Source: JAPOXR01 sp965116115 (GTDB lineage: Bacteria > Pseudomonadota > Alphaproteobacteria > Rhodobacterales > Rhodobacteraceae). Taken from it: a stretch of DNA of 64,000 nucleotides. The number at the start of each line of letters is the position of its first letter. The stretch's first letter is position 1. Both the position numbers and the translations under genes were made by a program. Below the pieces are notes generated by a model, which saw nothing but the letters and a program-made list of their open reading frames with translations, was not told the origin of the DNA and did no database searches. The stretch lies in assembly GCA_965116115.1 (NCBI GenBank), contig OZ220486.1:4402001-4466000 (forward strand), in the 5' to 3' direction. Below are positions 34,743-44,074 of the stretch, one piece after another.

Positions 34743-35840
34743 ATGAGCATTATCCGCAAGGTTGAAGCCAGGCACTTCCGCGTGCCGCTGGCGGAGGTGC
34801 TGGCTGACGCCGTCCATGGCGATCACACCCACTTCGAACTGATCACCGCCACAGTCAGTCTCGATGACGGCAGCGAAGGCACCGGATACACCTATACAGG
34901 GGGATTCGGCGGGCACGCCGTGCGCGCTGTGATCAAGCATGATCTGGCTCCCATGCTGTGCGGCAGAAATGCCGAGGAAGTCGAAGATATTCACGACGCG
35001 ATGCAGATGCGCATCCACTACGTGGCCCGCGGCGGCATCGCTTCCTTTGCGATTTCCGCGCTTGACATCGCCCTCTGGGACATCCGGTGCAGGAAAGCCG
35101 GACAGCCTCTGTGGCGGCTCGCCGGCGGCGCATCCGACAGATGCAGAGCCTATGTCGGGGGAATCGATCTCAATTTCTCTTTGCCCAGACTCCTCGAGTC
35201 GGTGCGAACGAATCTCGACAGCGGTTTCAACGGCGTGAAAATCAAGGTCGGACAGCCGGATCTGGCCGAAGACACCGAGCGGGTGGCGGCGGTGCGCGAT
35301 CTCGTCGGCCCGGACACCGCCTTCATGGTCGATGCGAATTTCTCAATGACCGTCCCGGAAGCGATCGCCGCGGCGGAGGCCTTTTCGCCCTACCGGCTTC
35401 TGTGGTTCGAAGAGCCGGTTGATCCCGATGACTACAAAGGATACGCGGAAATCGCCGAAGCGACCGGAATGCCGCTGGCGATGGGCGAGAACCTGCACAC
35501 CGTCCACGAATTCGGAATCGCCTTCGAACAGTCGCGCCTGTCCTATATCCAGCCTGACGCATCGAACTGCGGCGGCATCACGGGATGGCTGCGCGTCGCG
35601 GAAATGGCCCGCCGGCGCGGGATTCCGGTGTGCAGCCACGGAATGCAGGAGCTGCATGTCAGTCTGGTCTCCTCGCAGCCGGACTCCGGCTGGATGGAAG
35701 TTCATTCATTTCCGATCGATCAGTACACGAAACGCCCGCTGATTGTCGCCGATGCCATGGCCGTGGCTCCGTCCGAGCCGGGAACCGGCGTTGAATTCCT
35801 GTGGGATAAACTTGCCGGAACTGAAGTGGGAAACGGCTGA
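34743..35840 (+). CDS. Mandelate racemase-family enzyme, probable sugar-acid dehydratase
   Basis: 365 residues, enolase superfamily (MR subgroup). Start at 34743 (MSIIRKVEARHF). The catalytic lysine pair is in GVKIKVG (KxK), the three acidic metal ligands are the D of VDANF, the E of WFEEPV and the E of GENLHT, and the Asp-His dyad is PDASNCGG and CSHGMQELH. These are the residues of MR-type dehydratases and racemases acting on galactarate, talarate, glucarate or mandelate-like acids. Placed upstream of a TRAP transporter with a GntR regulator opposite, it probably feeds an imported acid into catabolism. The exact sugar cannot be told. Confidence 0.9.
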   Translation: MSIIRKVEARHFRVPLAEVLADAVHGDHTHFELITATVSLDDGSEGTGYTYTGGFGGHAVRAVIKHDLAPMLCGRNAEEVEDIHDAMQMRIHYVARGGIASFAISALDIALWDIRCRKAGQPLWRLAGGASDRCRAYVGGIDLNFSLPRLLESVRTNLDSGFNGVKIKVGQPDLAEDTERVAAVRDLVGPDTAFMVDANFSMTVPEAIAAAEAFSPYRLLWFEEPVDPDDYKGYAEIAEATGMPLAMGENLHTVHEFGIAFEQSRLSYIQPDASNCGGITGWLRVAEMARRRGIPVCSHGMQELHVSLVSSQPDSGWMEVHSFPIDQYTKRPLIVADAMAVAPSEPGTGVEFLWDKLAGTEVGNG

Positions 35841-35983
35841 ACAGGGCGGCCGCGGCCGCAGCGGATCCCGCGGCGGGAATCAGGTTGTCAAAGCTGTTCG
35901 GACGGTTTATTCTGGTCATATCAAAGTCCGTCCGCGCGGGAAAATTCTTTGCCGGACAAAACAGGGGAGAGAAAAAGAAAACA

Positions 35984-37009
35984 ATGGCTTATATCAGAAA
36001 AACATCAATCCCGGCCGCGCTGGGAATCGCTTTTGCCGCCGGCACGGTTCTTTCGGCGGCGGCTGAAACCACCCAGCTCCGCATACAGACGCATTTTTCG
36101 CAGGAAACGCTGTCGGGCCAGATGGCCGGCGAATTCGTCGATGATGTCACCGCCATGTCGAACGGCGAAATCCAAATCGAAATGTTCTACGGCAGCGCCG
36201 TCGTCAAATCGGCCGAAGTCTTCGACGCCGCGGCCACGGGAATTCTGGACTGCGACATGACCGGCGGATCCTACCAGACAGGCAAAAACCCGGCATTCCA
36301 GTTCACCGGCGATCTGGCGGGCGGCTACACGAATCCCTACCAGCAGCTCGCCTGGCTTCTCCACAACGGCGGCTACGAAAAGCTCAATGAACTGTACAAC
36401 GCGCACGGCATGGAATTCATCGGCTGGTGGATCCCCGGACCTGAATCGCTGTCTTCGACCAGACCGATCCGGGGCGTGGATGATTTCAAAGACTGGAAAT
36501 TCCGTTCGCCGCCCGGCATGATGACGCTTATCTTCAAGAATCTCGGCGCCAATCCGATAGTGATCGACTTCAACGAAGTGTTCACCTCTCTCGAAACGGG
36601 CATCATCGACGGAGCCGACGCGGCCAATATCACCAACAATAGCGGAATGGGCATCTATGAGATCGCCAAACATACGAACTATCCTGGCTTCCATTCCATG
36701 CCGGCCGACCACCTGACCTGCCGCAAGGATGCTTGGGACGCCATGCCGGATCACCATAAGGCGATCATGAAGATCGGCATGCAGGCCCTGGCTCTCCGCA
36801 ACGCGACCATAAACGAAGTGAAGAACGCCCGTACAGCGAAAATACTGCGCGAAGAAGGCATCAATCTGTACGAATGGTCCGAAGAAGAGTTGAACAAATA
36901 CCGTGACGCGGTCAAGGCCGGCTGGACGGAATTCGCCACCACGCCGGAAGCGAAGTCACTCTTGGAAAGCCATATCAGCTTCCTGACCGACCTCGGCCTG
37001 ATGAGATAA
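35984..37009 (+). CDS. dctP: TRAP transporter substrate-binding protein (DctP)
   Basis: Periplasmic binding protein of 341 residues. Signal peptide MAYIRKTSIPAALGIAFAAG with cleavage after AAA, then the DctP-type core: GSAVVKSAEVFDAAATGILD and the conserved WKFRSPPGMM region with the substrate-binding arginine, and VFTSLETGIIDGADAAN, the hinge helix. GFHSMPADHLTC sits in the second lobe. The chosen start follows GGGGAGA; the frame upstream lacks a leader. First of three TRAP genes in order dctP-dctQ-dctM, so a single operon. Substrate inferred to be the acid used by the neighbouring MR-family enzyme. Confidence 0.93.
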   Translation: MAYIRKTSIPAALGIAFAAGTVLSAAAETTQLRIQTHFSQETLSGQMAGEFVDDVTAMSNGEIQIEMFYGSAVVKSAEVFDAAATGILDCDMTGGSYQTGKNPAFQFTGDLAGGYTNPYQQLAWLLHNGGYEKLNELYNAHGMEFIGWWIPGPESLSSTRPIRGVDDFKDWKFRSPPGMMTLIFKNLGANPIVIDFNEVFTSLETGIIDGADAANITNNSGMGIYEIAKHTNYPGFHSMPADHLTCRKDAWDAMPDHHKAIMKIGMQALALRNATINEVKNARTAKILREEGINLYEWSEEELNKYRDAVKAGWTEFATTPEAKSLLESHISFLTDLGLMR

Positions 37010-37111
37010 CGCCCCTCGGTGCGGGATCCAAAACAGTCCGCGCGGCGGAGCCGAGGTTCCGCCGCGCGCTCTGCGCCGGCAATGAAATCGGCATCCGAGG
37101 AGCGGCGGCGA

Positions 37112-37975
37112 ATGAACCGGTCCGGCACGCTGCGCGGAAGGCTCGGAGCTGTCCGCAACTGGCTGCTGCCCGCGGCCTTCGTCCTGTGCGCGGGATGGAC
37201 GATCTGGCACGCTCCCGCCTTCATCCTGGACTTGCTTCCGCCGGAAAATCAAAGCCAGTTCGATCAAACCAGCGAACTGCACCTGCGCAAGGATTTTCTG
37301 CCAGGTCTTCCGGGGGTGTTCGGGGGATTCTCGGACCCGGTTGACTGGCTGGCCTTGATACTGATCCCCGCCATTCTCGTGTTCGGCGCCCGCGGCGTCG
37401 AAGTGGAACCGATGGAGTTTCAGCAGTGGCGGAGAGTGGACAGGCTCGGCATGTTTCTCGGCCGCGTGACGATGGTCCTTATCATCACAATGACGCTGAT
37501 CATGCTGTGGGAAGTGTTTCTGCGCTACGCGGTCGAATCACCGACGCTCTGGGCCAACGAACTCACATTGTGGATCGCGGGTTTCGTGTTTTTGCTGTCC
37601 GGCTACTACGCGATGCAGCAGCGTTGCCATATCCGCATCTTCATGCTGTACGATGTCGTGCCGCGCCGGATTCAGCGCGCATTCGACACCATCTGGACTC
37701 TGTTGATCGTGGTTTTCGTCCTGTTCGTCATTTACGGCAGCTACCAGCAGGTGTTCGTCGTTAAATTCTACAGATGGGAGATGTTCGGAACTGCGTTCGA
37801 CCCGCCGATTCCGGCTACCCTGCAGCCCGCCATTTTGATCGTGACCGTGCTGATCGCCTTTCAGGCGGTGGCCAATCTGATCGCCGACTGGAATCTCGAA
37901 CCGACGGTTCACGGCGTCGCCGATGACTTGGACGAAGACGAGATCGCCGCCATCAAGCGGACCTTGGAGGATTAA
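37112..37975 (+). CDS. dctQ: TRAP transporter small permease (DctQ)
   Basis: 287 residues from 37112, where GAGGAG lies 9 bases upstream; the frame is open from 37019. Membrane segments: one near residues 14-34 (LLPAAFVLCAGWTIWHAPAF), one at 70-90 (WLALILIPAILVFGA), then the DctQ core of four (VTMVLIITMTLIMLWEVFLR, LTLWIAGFVFLLSGYYAMQQ, the TIWTLLIVVFVLFVIYG segment and ILIVTVLIAFQAVANLI). ANELTLWIAGFVF and CHIRIFMLYDVVP are conserved in DctQ. The first two segments and their loop are extra compared with short DctQ proteins; this extended type occurs with DctM partners like the next gene. It overlaps no neighbour and ends 3 bases before dctM. Confidence 0.9.
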   Translation: MNRSGTLRGRLGAVRNWLLPAAFVLCAGWTIWHAPAFILDLLPPENQSQFDQTSELHLRKDFLPGLPGVFGGFSDPVDWLALILIPAILVFGARGVEVEPMEFQQWRRVDRLGMFLGRVTMVLIITMTLIMLWEVFLRYAVESPTLWANELTLWIAGFVFLLSGYYAMQQRCHIRIFMLYDVVPRRIQRAFDTIWTLLIVVFVLFVIYGSYQQVFVVKFYRWEMFGTAFDPPIPATLQPAILIVTVLIAFQAVANLIADWNLEPTVHGVADDLDEDEIAAIKRTLED

Positions 37976-37978
37976 GCG

Positions 37979-39610
37979 GTGGATCCCGGCACGATTTCGC
38001 TGATCCTCGTTCTGGGGCTGGTGGCCCTGCTGGCCATAGGCATGCCGCTCGGCTTCGCGTCAGCAGTGCTGGCGCTGCTGGTGATGATCCTGAAATTCGA
38101 GCCCGGACTGCTGCTGAATCCGCTCAGCTTCGGGGACGGGATGCTCACCGGCCGGCCCGGCACCGGTCCTCTGTACATACTGACGCAGAGGGTGTTCGAC
38201 CTGCTGACGGAGTATGTGCTCATATCCGTGCCGCTGTTCATCTTCATGGCGGCTCTGCTGGAACGTTCGGGCATCGCCAAACAAATGTACGACTCCCTGG
38301 ACTTCTGGCTGTCCAGAGTGCGCGGCGGAATCGCGATCGTGACATCCCTGATGGCGGTGATCATGGCGGCGATGTCCGGCATCATCGGCGGAGAGGTGGT
38401 GCTTCTCGGCTTGATCGCGCTGCCGCAGATGCTGCGCCTCGGCTACAGCCAGAATCTGGCGATCGGCACGATCTGCGCTTCGGGAAGCCTGGGAACCATG
38501 ATCCCCCCGTCGATCGTTCTGATCATTTACGGTCTGATCACGGAAACATCGATCAAGGCCCTGTTCACGGGAGCTTTTGTCCCCGGATTCATGCTGGCGG
38601 CGTTCATCATACTCTACATCGTCATCCGCACGCAGCTGAATCCGTCCCTCGCGCCCCTGCCCGATCCCCGGCCCGACGATCCGCCGACTCCTGAAAAGCT
38701 GGGCATGTTCGGCGCTTTTCTGTCGATACTGCTGGCGGGGGTCTCCGCGCTGCTGCTGCTGCGGGCGCTGTATTTCACCGTCACCGGGCAGAATGCCGGC
38801 CTGGAGGAAACGGTGGAACCGATCTATCTCGGGATGAGGTATCACCTGCCTTATATATGCGCCGCCCTGGCCGCGGCGCTGGTCTTGGTTTTTCTGGCAT
38901 TCGGCAAGAACCGGGCCAGACGCGGCTGGGAGGCCGGAAAAGGCCTGGTGCCGCCTTTCACCGTCATCGCCGTGGTCATGGGTTCGATCTACGGCGGCAT
39001 CTCCGGGATCACCGAAGCCGCCGGCATGGGCGCGTTCGCCGTCTTTCTGATCGCTTTGTTCCGCGGCGAGGCGTCGTTCGGGCTGGTCTGGGAAAGTCTG
39101 ATGCGCACTCTCCGGTCAACCGGCACCATTCTCTGGGTGACGGTCGGAGCCACGATGCTGGCAGGCGCTTACACCCTCGCCGGCGGACCTGTCTATATCG
39201 CCAATCTGATTGTCGGGAGCGAACTGCCGACCATGGCTATTCTGCTGGTGATGATGGTCGTGCTGCTTTTCATGGGCGCGTTCATGGACTGGGTCGGAAT
39301 CGTGCTGCTGATCATCCCGGTGTTCCTGCCGATCGTGAAACGTCTGCCGATTGAAGAAATCGGCATCTTCGGCGAGCTGCAGCCGAAATATGTCGCGGTG
39401 TGGTTCGGCGTGCTGTTCTGCATGAACATGCAGGTCAGTTTCCTGTCGCCGCCTTTCGGCCCGGCCGCCTTTTATCTCAAGTCCGTGGCTCCGCCTCATA
39501 TCTCGCTTATTGACATATTCCGAGGCTTCCTGCCCTTTATCTGCGTCCAGCTGGCGGCTCTTGCCGTGATGCTGATCTGGCCGCCGATTGTTGAGATACT
39601 GCTGCCGTAG
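37979..39610 (+). CDS. dctM: TRAP transporter large permease (DctM)
   Basis: 543 residues from GTG, about 12-13 membrane segments. Conserved DctM elements are visible: LMAVIMAAMSGIIGGEVVLL, GSLGTMIPPSIVLIIYGLIT, and the second repeat GSIYGGISGITEAAGMGAFA. Na+-coupled uptake of a C4-type or sugar acid with DctP and DctQ. The protein carries an insertion between about residues 215 and 300 (loop rich in proline and acidic residues, then an extra hydrophobic helix), as in the longer subfamily. It starts 3 bases after dctQ and is followed by a PhyH gene 12 bases downstream, probably in the same transcript. Confidence 0.94.
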   Translation: MDPGTISLILVLGLVALLAIGMPLGFASAVLALLVMILKFEPGLLLNPLSFGDGMLTGRPGTGPLYILTQRVFDLLTEYVLISVPLFIFMAALLERSGIAKQMYDSLDFWLSRVRGGIAIVTSLMAVIMAAMSGIIGGEVVLLGLIALPQMLRLGYSQNLAIGTICASGSLGTMIPPSIVLIIYGLITETSIKALFTGAFVPGFMLAAFIILYIVIRTQLNPSLAPLPDPRPDDPPTPEKLGMFGAFLSILLAGVSALLLLRALYFTVTGQNAGLEETVEPIYLGMRYHLPYICAALAAALVLVFLAFGKNRARRGWEAGKGLVPPFTVIAVVMGSIYGGISGITEAAGMGAFAVFLIALFRGEASFGLVWESLMRTLRSTGTILWVTVGATMLAGAYTLAGGPVYIANLIVGSELPTMAILLVMMVVLLFMGAFMDWVGIVLLIIPVFLPIVKRLPIEEIGIFGELQPKYVAVWFGVLFCMNMQVSFLSPPFGPAAFYLKSVAPPHISLIDIFRGFLPFICVQLAALAVMLIWPPIVEILLP

Positions 39611-39622
39611 AGAGGAAACGCG

Positions 39623-40570
39623 ATGCTTACCGAAACGCAGATCGGAATTTTCCGCAGAAACGGCTATGTCGCTGTCGAGGGGCTGATTGATGACGCCGCC
39701 CTGGAAGCGGTCAGGAACGAATACGCCCGCCGCCTCGACGCGCTTTACGAAGACTGGTTTGAACGGGGTTCCGTGCGCGCGGCGCCGCAGGGACTGTCGT
39801 TCTGGGACAAGCTGACCCGCTGTTATAAGAGCGAAATCGACTGGTTCCAGCATCTGGACATCAGCCTCCCTCACGACGGCATCCGTGAAGACACGCCGAT
39901 GCATTTCGGCCCCGCGGTGTTTGATCTGGTGACTCATCCGCGCCTGCTGGACGCGGTTGAACAGCTGATCGGACCTGAGATCACGTCAAATCCCATACAG
40001 CATGTGCGGATCAAGCCGCCCGAACACGCTTTGCCGGAATCGGAAACCCGGGCCCACGTCACCAGGACGGACTGGCATCAGGATATGGGCGTGACGCTGC
40101 CCGCCGCCGACAACACGACCATGGTGACCGTCTGGCTGGCCGTCACAGACGCGACGGTCGAGAACGGATGTCTGCAGGTCGCGCCCGGCGCCCGCGGAGA
40201 TCTGCTTCCGCACTGCACCGGAACGCAGGTCGGAATCGCCGACGTTTTCAGGAAAGATCTGACGCCCGTGCCGGTGCCGGTGAATGCCGGCGGCGCGGTG
40301 ATTCTCGATCCCTACACGCCGCACGCGTCGCTTCCCAACCGCAGCTCGGATTTCCGGTGGTCATTCGATCTCCGTTACAATGTGACAGGCCATCCGACCG
40401 GGCGAAGCCAGTTTCCGGACTTCACAGCCCGTTCGCGCTCGCGTCCGTCCGCGGAAATGCGTGACTGGCGGCTCTGGCTGCGCAGCTGGCAGAACGCCCG
40501 GCGGACCTTGGCGAATTCACCGCACATTCCGCAACATCGCTGGGGAAACGACGCCCCTTACTGCGCCTGA
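39623..40570 (+). CDS. Phytanoyl-CoA dioxygenase (PhyH) family oxygenase
   Basis: 315 residues. The start has AGAGGAAA upstream, and the N-terminus IGIFRRNGYVAVEGLIDDAA is the usual PhyH opening. The iron ligands are H and D in DWHQDMGVTLP (about residues 151-153) and the distal His in PHASLPNRSS (near 234), followed by the RWSFDLRYN motif whose arginines would bind 2-oxoglutarate. Being the last gene of the cassette (MR-family enzyme, TRAP), it may oxidise the imported acid or a derivative. It is clearly different from the PhyH at 7216-8103 (little shared sequence beyond the motifs). Confidence 0.9.
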   Translation: MLTETQIGIFRRNGYVAVEGLIDDAALEAVRNEYARRLDALYEDWFERGSVRAAPQGLSFWDKLTRCYKSEIDWFQHLDISLPHDGIREDTPMHFGPAVFDLVTHPRLLDAVEQLIGPEITSNPIQHVRIKPPEHALPESETRAHVTRTDWHQDMGVTLPAADNTTMVTVWLAVTDATVENGCLQVAPGARGDLLPHCTGTQVGIADVFRKDLTPVPVPVNAGGAVILDPYTPHASLPNRSSDFRWSFDLRYNVTGHPTGRSQFPDFTARSRSRPSAEMRDWRLWLRSWQNARRTLANSPHIPQHRWGNDAPYCA

Positions 40571-40588
40571 CTCTGTCTGCCCGCGCGG

Positions 40589-41203
40589 TCACGCGCCGCG
40601 TTGCTTCCGCAGCCGGCGCGCCAGTCCGAACAGGATGGCGGCGGTCGCGCCCCAAATGAAACGCGTCTCGTACCGCACGGCATAGTAACGCCTCCCCGTC
40701 CCCCTCCAGCCGGCGGTCTCAATTCGGTAATTTTCCGGTTCAGCCAGAAAATCAAACGGAACTTCAAACACGTCCGCCACTTCTTCCTTCTGCAGGACAG
40801 GCCGGAATTCTCCGGTCACCGATGCGGCGAACGGATGAACATTGAATCCGGTCACGGTTCTGCAGCGCGGGCATTGTCCAAGAATATCCGTCTGACCAGG
40901 ATGAAGTCCGATCTCTTCGCGGGCTTCCCGAAGCGCTGTTTCCAACAGTCCGGAATCGCCGGGAGCGGCCCGCCCGCCGGGAAAAGCGACCTGTCCCGCG
41001 TGATGAGAGAGATTTGCGGCACGCTCCGTGAGAATGACGTTCAGTCCGGTCGGCCGCTCGATCAGCGGGACGAGAACAGCGGCATCTACCCACGTCCCGG
41101 AGGCCGGATCCCCGTCATCGGCATTGAGGTCGAAATCCGGGCTTGAACCGCCGCCAACGGCGAGCGCGGCCCTGATATGGCTGAAATCAATCGACGGCGG
41201 CAT
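40589..41203 (-). CDS. CoA pyrophosphatase-type NUDIX hydrolase
   Basis: 204 residues from an ATG at 41203; a TTG-led extension from 41221 is less likely. ILTERAANLSHHAGQVAFPG is the NudL/YeaB signature (HxGQVxFPGG), followed by the Nudix box with LLETALREAREEIGL. It hydrolyses the diphosphate of CoA-like molecules or NADH-type compounds. Its start overlaps the tail of the broken hslO gene. By synteny with other alphaproteobacteria its usual downstream partner is cca, found here at 32643-33872. Confidence 0.9.
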   Translation of the reverse strand: MPPSIDFSHIRAALAVGGGSSPDFDLNADDGDPASGTWVDAAVLVPLIERPTGLNVILTERAANLSHHAGQVAFPGGRAAPGDSGLLETALREAREEIGLHPGQTDILGQCPRCRTVTGFNVHPFAASVTGEFRPVLQKEEVADVFEVPFDFLAEPENYRIETAGWRGTGRRYYAVRYETRFIWGATAAILFGLARRLRKQRGA

Positions 41204-41929
41204 GACTTGGCCGCGCCCCAAAGCCGAGACCGGTCGGATTGAATTCGTGCCTGCGTCCGCAGAACCGGCAGTCCGCGGTCTCCTTTCCTCCGTGAGCAGT
41301 CATCGCTGCGATGTCTTTGGCTGAATGAACTGAAACCCCCTGCCGAACCTTTTCCGATGGCATGCACAGCTGAACTCAACCGGTTGAAACCTGCCTGCGC
41401 GCGGATGCTGCCGGCGAAACAGCCGGGGAAGAGTCTGCGGCATGGAACGTGACGGGCCGGTCAGCTCAAGCGGATCCACGGGTGCCAAACGTTCGGCCGC
41501 ATCGACCCAGCCGTCGGGATTTCGTCCGGTTTCCAGAGGAATCCGGCCGCTTGGCCGGGTCTTTCCATCCGCTGTTCCCTGAATGACGATTCCACTGCCC
41601 CGCCAATCCTGCGAACCCGGCTCGACGGACCGGCTTGCGGGATCTCCCGGCTCCGCGGGCGCGAGGCAATCAGCGGCGAACAAACCGAGCGGGCCTCCGC
41701 TCCGAATCTCGGTCGGGAATTTCAATCCCGGGTGAATCAACTGTCCGACCAGCGCGGCCAATGCCGAAGCTTCCGCGATCACCGGCTCAACTGCCGGCGG
41801 ATGACCGCGTTTTTCCAGAAGCCGCCGGAGCGTTTCGGACAGCCTGGCGGCGCGGCCGCGGACCGGTGAGCGAACGAACTGAAACGGCCGGACTCGGTCG
41901 CCGTCAGAAACGTCTGCGCATTGAGGCAT
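41187..41929 (-). pseudogene. hslO: Hsp33 redox chaperone, deleted and frameshifted
   Basis: The N-terminal third is clear (DRVRPFQFVRSPVRGRAARL, then EASALAALVGQLIHPGLKFP), up to LFAADCLAPAEP. About 90 residues of the central domain, including the segment that follows RG-x-AR and the MxRYQGIV strand, are missing. The frame resumes WRGSGIVIQGTADGKTRPSG and continues to PVEFSCACHRKRFGRGFQ. It then shifts: the last zinc-binding piece, DIAAMTAHGG and CRFCGRRHEF, is in another frame up to 41187. Four zinc cysteines (CxC and CxxC) are present but split between frames. Redox-regulated holding activity is therefore lost. Not an annotation of an active gene. Confidence 0.88.
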
Positions 41930-42089
41930 CTGACTGCTCTCCTCCTGCGGTCCCGATGCTGTATCGCCTTGATCATCAGCCTGTGTTTCAGTTTACGCCC
42001 GAATTGAACGTCGCACCAGTTCGCCCGCTGCGTTGCGCGGCGGAAAAAATATCGCTAGATCACGCCGTGAACCCGCATGGAACGCCCGG

Positions 42090-43349
42090 ATGAATCCAAT
42101 CAAGAAAATCGTTCTCGCCTATTCGGGAGGTCTGGACACATCCATCATCTTGAAATGGCTGCAGACGGAATACGGCGCCGAAGTGGTGACGTTTACCGCT
42201 GACCTCGGTCAGGGCGAGGAACTGGAACCGGCGCGCAGAAAAGCTGAACTGCTGGGAATCCGCGACATCCGCATTGAAGATCTGCGTGAGGAATTCGCCC
42301 GCGAATATATATTCCCCATGTTCCGCGCCAATGCGGTTTATGAGGGACTCTACCTGCTCGGCACCTCGATCGCGCGGCCCCTGATCGCCAAACGGCTGAT
42401 CGAAATCGCCGAGGAAACCGGGGCTGACGCGATCGCACACGGCGCCACGGGAAAGGGCAACGATCAGGTGCGGTTTGAACTGGCCGCCTATTCTCTGAAC
42501 CCGTCCATTCGGGTGGTTGCGCCTTGGCGCGAATGGGATTTGACGAGCCGCACGCGCCTCCTGGACTTTGCCGGGAGACATCAGATTCCCATCTCGAAAG
42601 ACCATCGCGGCGAAGCGCCGTTTTCAGTTGACGCCAATCTGCTGCACACGTCGTCAGAGGGAAAAATTCTCGAAGATCCCGCAGTATCCGCGCCCGGGCA
42701 CGTGTATCAGCGCACGGTCGATCCGGAATCGGCGCCGGACAGGGCCGAACATATCGAGGTGACGTTTGAAACCGGTGACGCGGTCGCGCTGAACGGCAGT
42801 CCCATGACGCCCGCGGCGCTTCTCGCTGAACTGAACGCGGCCGGAGGACGTCACGGCATAGGACGGCTTGACCTTGTGGAAAACCGTTTTGTCGGCATGA
42901 AATCGCGCGGCATCTACGAAACCCCGGGCGGGACCATTTTGCTGGAAGCCCACCGGGGCATTGAACAGATCACGCTCGACGGAGGCTCGGCGCATCTCAA
43001 AGACCAATTGATGCCGCGGTATTCAGAATTGATTTACAACGGATTCTGGTTCAGCCCGGAACGCGAAATGCTGCAGGCTCTCATTGACCGCAGCCAGCGC
43101 CATGTCACCGGAACGGTCCGCCTCATGCTCTACAAAGGCAGCGTCCGCGCGGTCGGGAGGTGGTCGGATCACTCTCTGTATTCGGAAGACCATGTCACGT
43201 TCGAGGACGACGCGGGCGCGTACGACCAGCAGGACGCCGCCGGATTCATCCGCTTGAATGCGCTCAGACTGCGGCTTGTCGGAGAGCGGCGGCGGAGACT
43301 AAGCGGAAACAACGCTGGAAAGGAGTTGAAACATGATGAAAGACCTTGA
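42090..43349 (+). CDS. argG: Argininosuccinate synthase
   Basis: Joins citrulline and aspartate using ATP in arginine synthesis. 419 residues from 42090; upstream codons back to 42033 are not conserved. The PP-loop is in AYSGGLDTS (10-18). GYP- or HGATGKGNDQVRFEL (citrulline site), APWREWDL, and EGKILEDPA follow, with the C-terminal FYN-type region YSELIYNGFWFSPEREML. All signature blocks are intact. The gene overlaps the following msrA by 17 bases in a different frame, so the two may be co-translated. Confidence 0.96.
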   Translation: MNPIKKIVLAYSGGLDTSIILKWLQTEYGAEVVTFTADLGQGEELEPARRKAELLGIRDIRIEDLREEFAREYIFPMFRANAVYEGLYLLGTSIARPLIAKRLIEIAEETGADAIAHGATGKGNDQVRFELAAYSLNPSIRVVAPWREWDLTSRTRLLDFAGRHQIPISKDHRGEAPFSVDANLLHTSSEGKILEDPAVSAPGHVYQRTVDPESAPDRAEHIEVTFETGDAVALNGSPMTPAALLAELNAAGGRHGIGRLDLVENRFVGMKSRGIYETPGGTILLEAHRGIEQITLDGGSAHLKDQLMPRYSELIYNGFWFSPEREMLQALIDRSQRHVTGTVRLMLYKGSVRAVGRWSDHSLYSEDHVTFEDDAGAYDQQDAAGFIRLNALRLRLVGERRRRLSGNNAGKELKHDERP

Positions 43350-44037
43350 ATCACCGGGTCCCGGATCGGCAGTTCCGCGTTTGCGCCGGCTTCGTTTTTC
43401 CTCAGGAGACGCGACGAAATTTCTGGCCGCCGCGGCCTTGGCGCTGTTTTCCGGAGCCGCGCAGGCCGCGACCGAGTCGATTATATTCGCCGGCGGCTGT
43501 TTTTGGTGTGTTGAATCTGACTTCGACAGCGTGAACGGCGTGACCGCCACCACTTCCGGCTATACCGGCGGCACGACGGCCAATCCAACATACAAATCCG
43601 TGTCTTCGGGCCGCGGCGGCCATTACGAAGCTGTAAAGGTTGATTTTGACCCGTCTGTCGTGTCGCTGCGCACGCTTCTGGACAAATTCTGGCGGAGCGT
43701 GGATGTCACCGATGACGGCGGCCAGTTCTGCGACCGCGGACACAGCTACAGGACGGCGGTTTTCGTCAGCGGCGATGATCAGCGCAGACAGGCATCGGCT
43801 TCCAAGGCTGAGGCGGAACAGGCTTTGGGACTGCCGTTTGCGACCCCGATCCTGGATTCAGGAACATTCCACAGAGCCGAAGACCGTCACCAGGACTATT
43901 ATCTGGGAACAAACAGAGTGATCACCCGTTTCGGTGTCATCAAACAGTCCGAAGCCTACAAACGTTACCGCAAAGCTTGCGGCCGCGACAAAAGAGTGAA
44001 GGAGCTCTGGGGAGACGAAGCCGCATTCGTCCGCTGA
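43333..44037 (+). CDS. msrA: Peptide-methionine (S)-S-oxide reductase, probably exported
   Basis: Reduces methionine-S-sulfoxide in proteins. 234 residues. The active site GCFWC is at C56-C59, with SGYTGG, GHYEAVKVDFDP and the C-terminal GTFHRAEDRHQDYY. An N-terminal extension with KFLAAAALALFSGAAQAATE looks like a signal peptide, placing the enzyme in the periplasm; the start MMKD adds a longer hydrophilic n-region than usual. Start region overlaps the argG end. No MsrB domain is attached. Confidence 0.93.
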   Translation: MMKDLESPGPGSAVPRLRRLRFSSGDATKFLAAAALALFSGAAQAATESIIFAGGCFWCVESDFDSVNGVTATTSGYTGGTTANPTYKSVSSGRGGHYEAVKVDFDPSVVSLRTLLDKFWRSVDVTDDGGQFCDRGHSYRTAVFVSGDDQRRQASASKAEAEQALGLPFATPILDSGTFHRAEDRHQDYYLGTNRVITRFGVIKQSEAYKRYRKACGRDKRVKELWGDEAAFVR

Positions 44038-44074
44038 CCGCCTCCGAGGTTTGCCGCCGCCGCCGCGACGCCTC

